A stretch of 48,130 nucleotides of DNA from contig DASZWD010000003.1 in assembly GCA_035546775.1 (NCBI GenBank), positions 1-48,130 on the forward strand, read 5' to 3'. Source of the stretch: Acidimicrobiales bacterium. GTDB lineage: Bacteria; Actinomycetota; Acidimicrobiia; Acidimicrobiales; JACCXE01. Of the stretch, positions 8,109 to 16,434 are shown piece after piece. The first letter of the stretch is position 1, and each line of letters opens with the position of its first letter. The position numbers were made by a program, and so were the translations under genes. Under the pieces are notes generated by a model, which saw nothing but the letters and a program-made list of their open reading frames with translations, did no database searches and had not been told where the DNA came from.

Positions 8109-10790
8109 CTAGTGCCGGCGGGCGAAGCGCTTCGACGGGTGCGCCCCGCCAAGCGTCTGCGTCAGGTTCTGCTTGACGGTTTCTGACAGCTTGCGTCCGC
8201 GACCGTCGGTCAACTCGAAACGGTCCGTGGCAAGCGTCCCGTCGCCGCTGATCACCGCCGAGCGAACGTCGATGCCGCAGCTCGTGAACGCGGCCGCGAG
8301 TTGATGCAGCAGGCCGGCGCGATCGGGGGCCTCGATATCGCAGATCGTCGTCCACGGCGAGGCCGCATCGTCGAAGCTGACGCGTACGCCCTCGACGGGT
8401 GTTGGCCGCGGCGGCGAACCGAGGGCGGCGCTGATCGCCCGTTCGAGGGTCTTCGTGTCGGGGCTGACTCCGGTGCGCACCGTGAAGGTTTCGATGACCC
8501 CGCCATCGGACCAGGAAGCGGCCGACGCGTGCGCGACGTCGATGCCGTGGCTGGCGAGGACGCCGGTCACCGCGGCGAGAAAACCGGGCGCGTCACGCCC
8601 GGCCACATCGATGACGAGCGACTCGGGAGAGTCGTATGTCGAGCGCACCCGAACCGTGCGGCGCAACGGGACGGGCTCGACGAGGCGTGCGTGGCGCAAC
8701 AACACGTCGGGGGGATGTGACAACAGCCATGTTCGTGGTCCGGTCGCGATGCGCTGGGCGACGTCGGGTTCGCGTGCCGCCAGCGCCACCGCGGCATTGC
8801 GGCGCTGGTCAAGAGCCGTCCGGGCCTCGCTGCCCGACAGCTCGGGGTGCGACAGCACCGCCTGGATGCGGTCGTGCAAGTCGAGCAGGCGACCTCGGAC
8901 AACTCCCTCGATTCCGCCTTCGGCCAGCGTGAGCAACAGGAGGGCAGTGGCGCGTTCGGAACGCGCGATATGGGTCGCGAGCGCGAGGACACGGGCCTCT
9001 TCCAGAGCGTCGGCGCGGCGCGCCGCGGCGCGCAACAGGTCCCGCTCGCCGACCAGCAGGCAGATTTCCTCCTCGGCCGAGCGCCCGAGGTTGAGACGGC
9101 GAACCAGCGCTTCACCGACGTCCACGGGCGCGGCGTCGGGTCCGGCGGCGTCGAGAATCAGCAACGCCAACATCAGCCACTCTGGCTTTTCCAAACGCGC
9201 GTACGCCTCGGTCGCCACCGGGTCGTCTTCGACGACACCGCGCAGCGAATCGATCAGTGTCCAGCGCAGTACGCCCGCAGGATCCAGTTCCGCGGGGTTG
9301 GCGCGTCGGCGGCGCAGCGCGTCGGCCAGTTCAGGCAGCATCGTGGCGAGCACGCCGGTGACCTCGAGGAAGCGCCACGAGCGCGGCGTGCCGGTGCGCA
9401 GGAGGTCGAGCAGTTCGTCGGCAGCCGCCACGTCCCACTGGACGCCCTCCTCGTGCGCCAACGCGCTTGCCATGTCGATCAGCGAGGCGCTGGGACGAGC
9501 CTCGGCGCCGAGCCGGGCGCCGCGCAACGCCAACTGCAAGGCGACGTCCGGTGGCGGCGAGCCATGCACGTTGATGACCCCGTCGTCGACGGTCATCCAC
9601 CGCCCGCCCTCGGGCAGTACAACTTCGCGCGGGCTGCTGTGTTGTTGCACTCGGCGCAGCCGTGCCTTGAGCATCGACGGCGTGATCAGCGTGGTCGCCA
9701 GCACTACGATGAGGAGCGCGGCGTAGAGGTCGTCGCTGAGGATGCCGTTGCGCAGGCCGATTCCGGCGAAGATCAGGCCGACTTCGCCGCGGGGCAGCAT
9801 GCCGATACCGATGAGGAGTTTGTCCCCCGGCGACCCGAACGCGCCGACGGCGGCGAGGAGTTTGCCGATCGCGGCGACGGCCAGCAGCGCGAGCGCCAGC
9901 CCGATGACCGAAGGTTTCGCCATCGCCTTGAGGTCCGCGTCGATGCCGATCTGCAGAAAGAACACCGGGATGAACAGGTGGCCAACCGGCGTGAGCTCGC
10001 GTCGAATGCGTTCGACGTTGTTGCTGCGCGACAGCGCCACTCCGGCGACGAAGGCCCCGACGATGGGCGCCAAGCCTGCGCCCTGGGCCAATTTGGCGAA
10101 GGTCAGCGTGAAGGCGAACACGATTGCCACGAGCGTCCCGGGGCTGCGGGCGAAGCGTTGCAGCAGGCGGACGCCCGGGGGAGCGACGCGGATGCCGACG
10201 TACGCGGCGGCGACGAGAAAGCCGACGGCGATGGCGATCACGCCCGCGACCGATGCGAGTGAGACCGAACCCTCCCCGACGAGCCGCACGACAACCGTGA
10301 GAATGACCAGGCCCAGCACGTCGTCGGCGACGGCGGCGCCGAGCACCGTTCGTGCCTCGACGGTCGCCAGCGCCCGCAAGTCGCCGAAGACGCGGGCGGT
10401 GATCCCGACGCTGGTTGCGGTGAGGGCGGCACCGACGAAGACGGCGGTGTTACCGCCGTGCCCGAGAGCCGCGGCGACGCCCGCGCCGGCGGCAAAGGGG
10501 ATCGCCACGCCCACGAACGCGACCGCGATCGAGGCGCGCCCGACGGCCGCGAGTTCGCCCAAATCCATTTCGAGCCCGACGTCGAGCAGCAGCAACAGCA
10601 CGCCCAGCTCGCCCAGCACCGTGAGAATCTCGTCGTGACCGACGAGATTCAGCGCCGACGGTCCGATCAGAACACCGGCGAGGATTTCGGCCACGACCGC
10701 GGGCACGCCGATGCGCTCGGCCAACTCCGCGGCCACCTTGGCCGCCACCAACACGACCAAGATGTGAAAGAGAACGTCCCCGAGATTCAT
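8109..10790 (-). CDS. NapA-type cation/proton antiporter fused to GlnD-like HD-degenerate and ACT domains
   Basis: An 893-residue protein starting at ATG 10788-10790, where MNLGDVLFHILVVL opens the first helix. Residues 1-380 are a CPA2 antiporter with the ion-binding DD of NapA-type exchangers (AAVADDVLGL, Asp156/157) and MLPRGEVGLIF (331-341). Residues ~395-700 resemble the central part of PII uridylyltransferase GlnD, including FLEVTGVLATMLPEL (474-487) and a helical region where GlnD has its HD phosphohydrolase. The HDIGK-type motif here reads LLILDAAGPD (543-552), so the metal-binding His-Asp pair is lost. Two ACT domains follow: 723-795 (VAGRDAPGFLAAVTGVLASHGIDV) and 814-880 (IEAPDRAGLLHQLAAAFTSCGIDV). 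The GlnD nucleotidyltransferase domain is absent. The next gene downstream on the strand is amt. I infer an ion exchanger gated by a nitrogen-status sensor. An earlier in-frame ATG at 10898 would add 36 non-conserved residues. Confidence 0.88.
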   Translation of the reverse strand: MNLGDVLFHILVVLVAAKVAAELAERIGVPAVVAEILAGVLIGPSALNLVGHDEILTVLGELGVLLLLLDVGLEMDLGELAAVGRASIAVAFVGVAIPFAAGAGVAAALGHGGNTAVFVGAALTATSVGITARVFGDLRALATVEARTVLGAAVADDVLGLVILTVVVRLVGEGSVSLASVAGVIAIAVGFLVAAAYVGIRVAPPGVRLLQRFARSPGTLVAIVFAFTLTFAKLAQGAGLAPIVGAFVAGVALSRSNNVERIRRELTPVGHLFIPVFFLQIGIDADLKAMAKPSVIGLALALLAVAAIGKLLAAVGAFGSPGDKLLIGIGMLPRGEVGLIFAGIGLRNGILSDDLYAALLIVVLATTLITPSMLKARLRRVQQHSSPREVVLPEGGRWMTVDDGVINVHGSPPPDVALQLALRGARLGAEARPSASLIDMASALAHEEGVQWDVAAADELLDLLRTGTPRSWRFLEVTGVLATMLPELADALRRRRANPAELDPAGVLRWTLIDSLRGVVEDDPVATEAYARLEKPEWLMLALLILDAAGPDAAPVDVGEALVRRLNLGRSAEEEICLLVGERDLLRAAARRADALEEARVLALATHIARSERATALLLLTLAEGGIEGVVRGRLLDLHDRIQAVLSHPELSGSEARTALDQRRNAAVALAAREPDVAQRIATGPRTWLLSHPPDVLLRHARLVEPVPLRRTVRVRSTYDSPESLVIDVAGRDAPGFLAAVTGVLASHGIDVAHASAASWSDGGVIETFTVRTGVSPDTKTLERAISAALGSPPRPTPVEGVRVSFDDAASPWTTICDIEAPDRAGLLHQLAAAFTSCGIDVRSAVISGDGTLATDRFELTDGRGRKLSETVKQNLTQTLGGAHPSKRFARRH

Positions 10791-10812
10791 CCGGCCGGAC
10801 GTTACGGCACGA

Positions 10813-10827
10813 ATATTTCGGGAATAT
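10813..10827. promoter_or_regulatory. AT-rich palindrome upstream of the antiporter gene
   Basis: ATATT (10813-10817) and AATAT (10823-10827) are inverted around TCGGG, 23 bp upstream of the antiporter start. Such an AT-rich patch in very GC-rich DNA is probably part of its promoter or a regulator site. The function is inferred from position only. Confidence 0.35.
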
Positions 10828-10860
10828 GACGGCGGACGAGGCCGGATGACGCGGGTAACG

Positions 10861-10883
10861 CCTATTGGCGTGACGCCAATAGG
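10861..10883. promoter_or_regulatory. Perfect 10-bp-arm palindrome between divergent antiporter and Liv fusion
   Basis: CCTATTGGCG (10861-10870) and CGCCAATAGG (10874-10883) are exact reverse complements around TGA. A further half-site-like CTATTAGCG follows at 10885-10893. The location between two divergent genes and the perfect symmetry point to a dimeric regulator site. The candidate regulator is the TetR encoded at the end of the Liv locus (16435-17070). A transcribed hairpin is the alternative. Confidence 0.5.
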
Positions 10884-10901
10884 GCTATTAGCGTGCACCG
10901 A

Positions 10902-10922
10902 GCGGGCCGCATAAGGGCCCGC
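10902..10922 (+). other. Leader hairpin before the Liv fusion gene
   Basis: GCGGGCC (10902-10908) pairs with GGCCCGC (10916-10922) across a 7-nt loop. It ends a few bases before the ribosome-site-like AGGGGGGAA at 10927-10936, which serves the ATG at 10946. It may influence translation of the fused transporter; I see no known riboswitch pattern. Confidence 0.3.
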
Positions 10923-10945
10923 AGTTCAGGGGGGAACTTTCCGGC

Positions 10946-13900
10946 ATGCACGTTGCTCGGCCATTGGGCTCGGCGCAAAAGGCAGTCATCGGCGTGGCCG
11001 CGACGCTCGTCGCGCTGCTGGCCGCGGCGGCGCTGCTGCCCAAGGGGCTGCCGTTCGGCGTGCTGCTGTACGGGCTCGTGCTCGGCGCGTTGTCGTCGTT
11101 GACGGCGATGGGTCTCGTGATCGTGTACCGCTCGGCGCGCATCATCAACTTCGCGCAGGCCGAAATCGGTGGGCTGGCGGCCTCCGCGGCGGTGATCGTC
11201 GTCGTGGCGCAGCATCACTCGTACTGGTTGGCGTTGCCGGTGGGTTTGGCGGTCGCGGTGGCGACGGGCGCCCTCGTCGACATCCTCGTCATCCGGCGGT
11301 TGTTCAACACGCCGCGCCTGATCGTGACCGTCGCCACGATCGGCCTGGCGCAGGTGCTCGGCGCGGCGGAGCTGGCGCTACCCAACGCGTTCAGTCACAA
11401 CCTGCAGCCCTTCACCACCTTCACCACGCCCTTCACGTTCACGCACCGCATCAACCCGTTCCTCTTCGACGGCAACGATCTCGTCGCCGCCGTCGCCGTG
11501 GTCGTCGCCCTCGGCTTGCTGGCGCTGTTCTTCGGCCGCTCGCTGATCGGCGTGGCCATCCGTGGCGCCGCCGACTCAGGCGATCGCGCCGAACTCCTCG
11601 GTATCCCGGTGCGGCGGCTGTCGACGGTCACCTGGATGGTGGCGGCCGCCCTGTCGGGCATCGGCGCCATGCTCAGCGCCCCGGTGCTCGGCCCGCAGCT
11701 CGGCGTGATCGCGGGCCCCATCGCCCTGCTGGCGCCGTTGACCGCCGCGATCCTCGCCCGCATGGAGAAGCTGACCGTGGCGTTCTTCGCGTCGCTGGCG
11801 ATCGGCGTGTTCGAGCAGGCCGTGTACTGGTCCTACCCGCGGGCGACGACGGTCGACGTGGCGCTGTTCGCCATCGTGCTCGTCGGCATGCTGCGCCAGC
11901 GCCGCCAACTGTCGCGGACCTCTGACAGCGGCCTCGGCGGCTACGTCGCCCTCAAAGAAGTCCGCCGCATTCCCGACGCGTTACGCCGACTCCCGGAGGT
12001 GAAGATCGCGACGCGGCTTATGGGTGCGCTGCTGCTCGCCGCGGTGGTGATCGTGCCGCTCGTGGTCAACGACTCGCGCCGCACGCTGCTCGCCTACGTC
12101 GCCATCTTCGGGATCCTCGCCGTCTCCTTGGTCGTGCTCACCGGGTGGTCGGGCCAGATCAGCCTCGGGCAGTTCGCCTTCGCCGGCGTGGGCGCCGCGG
12201 CCACGGCGAGCTTGTACGTGTATGCCCACGTCGACTTGCTGGTGTGCCTGATCGCCGCCGCGCTCGCCGGCGCCGTCGCCGCCGCCATCGTCGGCATCCC
12301 GGCAATCCGCCTGCCGGGGTTGTACCTGGCGGCGGCCACGATGACCTTCGCGGTGCCGGTGTCGACGTTCCTGTTGAACTCGACGTACTTCCCGCGCCTC
12401 GCGCCGGCGCGCATCGTGCGCCCGGTGCTGCTGCGTCGCTTCGACCTCAACTCGGCGCTCGTATTCTGCTGGTTCTGCGCCGGCATATTGGCGCTGTGTC
12501 TCTACCTGGCGCACAACTACCGGCGCAGCCGCGCCGGGCGCGTGGCGCTGGCGGTGCGCGACAACGAGCGCGGCGCGGCGGCGTTCGCCGTCAGCCCGGT
12601 GCGGGTGCGCCTCGTGGCCTTCGCGTTCGCCGGCGCGCTCGCCGGCGTCGGCGGCGGCCTGTACGCCATCGCCCTCAAGGGCATCGGCTTTTCCGGATTC
12701 AACCCCGAACTGTCGTTCCAGGTCTTCGCCATGGTCGTGGTCGGCGGGCTCGGCAGCCTCACCGGTGGCGTGCTCGGTGCGTTCTACGTGTACGGCGCCC
12801 AGTTCTTCCTGCACGGCGCCCTGCAACTCCTGGCGACCGGTGCCGGCATTCTGTTCGTGGTTCTCGTGCTGCCGGGCGGTCTCGCCGATCTGCTCTATCG
12901 CGGCCGCGACTACCTCTTGCGACGGGTCGCGGCGCGCCACGACCTGTCGGTGCCGAGTCTCGCCGAGACCGCCGCCTTCGCCACCGACGACGCGGCGGAC
13001 GAACCGACGGCGCCGGTTCCGGTCGTTACTGCGACTGCGGGCGACGCGGTGCTGCAGCTCGTCGACGTCGAAGCGTCCTACGGGTCGGTGCCCGTCCTGT
13101 TCGGCGTCAACCTCGAAGTGAACGACGGCGAAATCGTCGGCCTGCTCGGCACGAACGGCGCGGGCAAGTCGACGTCGCTGCGCGTCGCGTCGGGGTTGCT
13201 CCCGGCCCGGAAGGGTCGCGTGCTCTACCGCGGCGAGGACATCACGACGCTGAAGCCCGTGGAACGCGTCAAGGCCGGCTTGGCGATGGTGCCGAGCGGG
13301 CGCAGCATTTTCCCGTCGCTGACCGTCGCCGAGAACCTGCGCCTCGGCGGCTGGTTGTTGCGCCGCGATCACGCCGGCCTGGCGGCCGCCACCGAGCGGG
13401 CCCTCACGATCTTCCCGCGGCTGCGCGAGCGGCTCGACACGCTCGCCGGATCGCTGTCGGGTGGTGAGCAGCAGATGCTCACGATCGCGCAGACGCTGTA
13501 CTGCCAGCCGAAGGTGTTGATGATCGACGAGCTGTCCCTCGGCCTGTCGCCGTCGGTGGTGGGTGAGTTGCTCGGCGTCGTGCGCGACCTCGCGGCCAGC
13601 GGGGTCACCGTCGTCGTCGTGGAGCAATCGCTCAACGTGGCGACGTCGGTCGCCGACCGGTCCGTGTTCATGGAACGCGGCCAGGTGCGTTTCAGCGGCA
13701 AGACCGCCGAGTTGGCCAACCGCGACGACCTGCTGCGCTCCGTGTTCCTCGGCAACCGCAAGAGTCCGGCCCGCGCCAAGCGAGCGGCGCCGCGCACCAC
13801 CGGCGTTGCGCCCCGTTTCGAAGTCACCGAGGTGAGCCGCACCTTCGGCGGCGTGCGCGCCCTGTCCGACGTTTCGCTCGCCGCCTATCCCGGCGAGATC

Positions 13901-14650
13901 CTCGGCATCATCGGTGCGAACGGCGCGGGCAAGACCACGCTGTTCGACGTGTGCTCGGGCTTCACCCCGCCGACCACCGGACGGGTCGAACTCGGCGGCG
14001 TCGACGTGACCGACCTGCCGGCGCACGTGCGCGCCGACCTCGGCCTCGGCCGCGTGTTCCAGGACGCGCGCCTGTTCCCGTCGCTGCCGGTGCGCGAGAC
14101 GATCGCGGTGGCCTACGAACGCCACGTCGAGACGCGCGACCCGCTGCTGAGCATGTTCCGCACCGGCGCCGTGGTCGACTCCGAAGCCGACGTGGCGCAC
14201 GGTGTCGCGGCGCTCATCGAACGGCTGAACCTCGAGCGTTACGCCGATGCCTTCGTCTCCGAACTGTCCACCGGCACCCGTCGCATCGTCGAACTCGCCT
14301 GCGTGCTGGCGCACGACCCGTCGGTGTTGTTGCTCGACGAACCCACTTCGGGCATCGCCCAGCGCGAGAGCGAAGCGCTCGGCCACGTGCTCGCCGACCT
14401 GCGCGACGAAACCGGTGCCACGTTCGTGATCATCGAACACGACGTGCCGCTGGTGGCATCGCTCGCCGATCGCATGATCTGCCTGCACCTCGGCGAGGTC
14501 ATCGCCCAAGGAACGCCGGCGGAAGTGCTCGCCAATCCCGACGTCGTCGCCGCCTACCTCGGCGAGGACCAGGCCGCGATCGCCCGCTCGAACACCGCTC
14601 GACCCAAAACCCGGACGCGACGCTCCCGCGCGCTGACGCCCACCAACTGA
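10946..14650 (+). CDS. Single-polypeptide Liv-type ABC importer: LivH-LivM-LivF-LivG fusion
   Basis: A 1234-residue protein with no internal stop holds four normally separate subunits. LivH-like permease (1-~345) has SARIINFAQAEIGGLA. LivM-like permease (~350-660) has LTGWSGQISLGQFAFAGVGA. The first ATPase (~697-935) is LivF-like, with Walker A GTNGAGKST (735-743), VPSGRSIFPSLTVAENL, LSGGEQQ and Walker B VLMIDELSLGL. The second ATPase (~952-1205) is LivG-like, with GANGAGKTT (990-998), FQDARLFPSLPVRE, signature ELSTGTRR and VLLLDEPTSG. Start ATG 10946 follows an AGGGGGGAA site. One chain thus carries a whole membrane and motor unit, two transmembrane domains and two nucleotide-binding domains. 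Its stop overlaps the ribosome site of the following binding-protein gene. The substrate could be a branched-chain amino acid or any small amphipathic acid. Confidence 0.92.
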   Translation: MHVARPLGSAQKAVIGVAATLVALLAAAALLPKGLPFGVLLYGLVLGALSSLTAMGLVIVYRSARIINFAQAEIGGLAASAAVIVVVAQHHSYWLALPVGLAVAVATGALVDILVIRRLFNTPRLIVTVATIGLAQVLGAAELALPNAFSHNLQPFTTFTTPFTFTHRINPFLFDGNDLVAAVAVVVALGLLALFFGRSLIGVAIRGAADSGDRAELLGIPVRRLSTVTWMVAAALSGIGAMLSAPVLGPQLGVIAGPIALLAPLTAAILARMEKLTVAFFASLAIGVFEQAVYWSYPRATTVDVALFAIVLVGMLRQRRQLSRTSDSGLGGYVALKEVRRIPDALRRLPEVKIATRLMGALLLAAVVIVPLVVNDSRRTLLAYVAIFGILAVSLVVLTGWSGQISLGQFAFAGVGAAATASLYVYAHVDLLVCLIAAALAGAVAAAIVGIPAIRLPGLYLAAATMTFAVPVSTFLLNSTYFPRLAPARIVRPVLLRRFDLNSALVFCWFCAGILALCLYLAHNYRRSRAGRVALAVRDNERGAAAFAVSPVRVRLVAFAFAGALAGVGGGLYAIALKGIGFSGFNPELSFQVFAMVVVGGLGSLTGGVLGAFYVYGAQFFLHGALQLLATGAGILFVVLVLPGGLADLLYRGRDYLLRRVAARHDLSVPSLAETAAFATDDAADEPTAPVPVVTATAGDAVLQLVDVEASYGSVPVLFGVNLEVNDGEIVGLLGTNGAGKSTSLRVASGLLPARKGRVLYRGEDITTLKPVERVKAGLAMVPSGRSIFPSLTVAENLRLGGWLLRRDHAGLAAATERALTIFPRLRERLDTLAGSLSGGEQQMLTIAQTLYCQPKVLMIDELSLGLSPSVVGELLGVVRDLAASGVTVVVVEQSLNVATSVADRSVFMERGQVRFSGKTAELANRDDLLRSVFLGNRKSPARAKRAAPRTTGVAPRFEVTEVSRTFGGVRALSDVSLAAYPGEILGIIGANGAGKTTLFDVCSGFTPPTTGRVELGGVDVTDLPAHVRADLGLGRVFQDARLFPSLPVRETIAVAYERHVETRDPLLSMFRTGAVVDSEADVAHGVAALIERLNLERYADAFVSELSTGTRRIVELACVLAHDPSVLLLDEPTSGIAQRESEALGHVLADLRDETGATFVIIEHDVPLVASLADRMICLHLGEVIAQGTPAEVLANPDVVAAYLGEDQAAIARSNTARPKTRTRRSRALTPTN

Positions 14651-14658
14651 GGAATCCG

Positions 14659-16431
14659 ATGGCAGACACGCCCGACCCCACCCCCGCCGCCCAAGCCGAG
14701 TTCGAAGCGATGCTGCGGCGCTACTTCGCCAAGCTCGGACGGCGCTACGCCCCGTTCCTGATCGGCCTCGCACTGCTCCTGATCGTGGTGATCCTCGTGC
14801 CGACGACCGAGCCGGTGAACAGCCAGCTCGGAACGGGCGACAACACGGCGCTCGGCACGGGAAACCGCCGATCGTCGTCGGGCGACTCCACGGGCACCGG
14901 CGACGTCACCGGTGACACCACCCCCGCCGCGTCGGGCGACACCTCGGGGGGTGACTCCGGAACCGTGACCGGTCCCGCCGCGGACTTCATCGGGTCGAGC
15001 GGCTCGACCAGTGGTGTAGCGCGTTCGGGCGTGACCTGCGGCGAGGGCGTGCGCCAGTTCACGTGGTCGTCGCACGCGCCGCTGTGCGAAGCGGCGTTCT
15101 CGGGCAACAACGGCGGCGCGACGGGACAAGGCGTGACGGCGTCGACGGTCACCCTCACCTTCCGCATCCCGAGCTCGACCCAGGACCAGGCGATCGGCGC
15201 GGCGGCGGGCGCGGCCAACGTCAACTACAACGCCATGGTCGCCGACATGCAGACCTACATCGGCTTCTTCAACAAGCAGTTCGAGCTGTACGGCCGCAAG
15301 GTCGTGTTGAAGGCCTACAAGGGTCAGGGCGACTACATCTCCGAGGACCAGGGCCAGAACCTCGCCGGCGCGCAGGCCGACGCCGTGACCGCGCACGACA
15401 TGGGCGCGTTCGGTGACGTCACGTTCTCGCTCGGGGCGTCGCAGCCCTACGAGCAGGACCTCGCCGACGAGCACGTGATGTCGTTCAGCGCCCTCGGCCA
15501 ACCGCAGAGCTGGTTCGAGCAGTACGCGCCCTACGAGTGGTCGGTGCAGGGGCCGTCGGGTTCGACGGGCGTTCTGGAAGCCGCGGCGTTCGTTTGCCGC
15601 CGCATGGCCAACATGCCGGCGATCTTCTCGGGCGACGCCGTCTCGCAGAAGACCAAGCGCGTCTTCGGCATCGTGTTTCCCGAGATCCCCACGTATGCGG
15701 CGCTGGCCAAGCAGTACCAGGACCTTCTGAAGTCGCAGTGCGGCGTCACCGTCGCCCAGACGTCGGGGTACACCGTCAACGTCGCGCAGTTCCCGACGCA
15801 GGCGGGCACGATCGGGGCGCAGATGCGCTCGTCGGGGGTCACCACGATCCTGTGCGCCTGTGATCCGATCTTTCCAATCTTCCTCACCCGCAGCGCGCAG
15901 GGGCAGGGCTATCACCCCGAGTGGGTGGCCGTGTTGGCCGGCGATCCGTCCGGCCGGCTGTACCAGCAGACGGAGTGGGCCCACGCCCTCGGCGGCGGCG
16001 CGCAGTCCCCGGACCCGAAGACAACGGAGGCGTACAAGGTCTTCAAGCTGGCCAACCCCGGCGGCGAGCCGGCCGAAGGCAGCTCCAACGGCGGGCCGCC
16101 GTACTTCTACGTGCCCTACTACACGCTCCTGCACGTGTTCGAAGGCCTTCAGGCCGCGGGGCCGAACCTGACCGCCGCGAACTTCCAGCAGGGCATGTTC
16201 TCGCTGCCGCCCTCAGGTGTCGATCCCATCGGCGGTCAGTGGGAGTTCGGCAACAAGGTCTACGACCCAGTCACGTCGTTCAGCATCGCGTACTGGGACC
16301 CGAACGGTACCAGCGCCTTCGACGGCAAGGCGGGCCGCTACCTCAACTGCAACGGCGGCCAGATCTACAACGTGAACCACCTCGACGAGCTGGGCGGACC
16401 CAACGAGCAGCTGCACTGTTTCGGGCACTGA
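14659..16431 (+). CDS. Liv-type periplasmic-binding protein, N-terminally membrane-anchored
   Basis: A 590-residue protein starting at ATG 14659, with GAGGAA at 14649-14654. A basic cytoplasmic head (about 30 residues) and one hydrophobic segment (FLIGLALLLIVVILV) are followed by a ~100-residue Gly/Ser/Thr/Asp linker. The type I periplasmic-binding fold comes next, with TASTVTLTFRIPSS, QTYIGFFNKQFELYGRKVVLKAYKGQGD and PEWVAVLAGD. There is no lipobox cysteine, so it is probably tethered by the uncleaved helix. The even mix of Cys residues in the fold suggests disulfides. It is coupled to the fused transporter upstream and should be its substrate-binding component. The ligand is unknown. Confidence 0.88.
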   Translation: MADTPDPTPAAQAEFEAMLRRYFAKLGRRYAPFLIGLALLLIVVILVPTTEPVNSQLGTGDNTALGTGNRRSSSGDSTGTGDVTGDTTPAASGDTSGGDSGTVTGPAADFIGSSGSTSGVARSGVTCGEGVRQFTWSSHAPLCEAAFSGNNGGATGQGVTASTVTLTFRIPSSTQDQAIGAAAGAANVNYNAMVADMQTYIGFFNKQFELYGRKVVLKAYKGQGDYISEDQGQNLAGAQADAVTAHDMGAFGDVTFSLGASQPYEQDLADEHVMSFSALGQPQSWFEQYAPYEWSVQGPSGSTGVLEAAAFVCRRMANMPAIFSGDAVSQKTKRVFGIVFPEIPTYAALAKQYQDLLKSQCGVTVAQTSGYTVNVAQFPTQAGTIGAQMRSSGVTTILCACDPIFPIFLTRSAQGQGYHPEWVAVLAGDPSGRLYQQTEWAHALGGGAQSPDPKTTEAYKVFKLANPGGEPAEGSSNGGPPYFYVPYYTLLHVFEGLQAAGPNLTAANFQQGMFSLPPSGVDPIGGQWEFGNKVYDPVTSFSIAYWDPNGTSAFDGKAGRYLNCNGGQIYNVNHLDELGGPNEQLHCFGH

Positions 16432-16434
16432 CCC

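Noticed and set aside
8847-10262. Long plus-strand open frame opposite the antiporter
   Set aside because: Its composition (Gln/Arg/Asp-rich, no hydrophobic pattern) is typical of antisense codon bias. The minus strand encodes the antiporter with conserved motifs.
13840-14330. Degenerate ABC signature (LSTGTRR) as a sign of an inactive second ATPase
   Set aside because: LivG-type ATPases commonly deviate from LSGGQ. Walker A, Walker B and the switch His (IIEHD) are intact, and the second locus shows the same LSTG form.
11981-14773. Long minus-strand open frame opposite the Liv fusion
   Set aside because: It is Arg/His/Glu-rich without domains, as expected for the shadow of a GC-rich gene. 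The plus-strand frame carries clear ABC motifs throughout.
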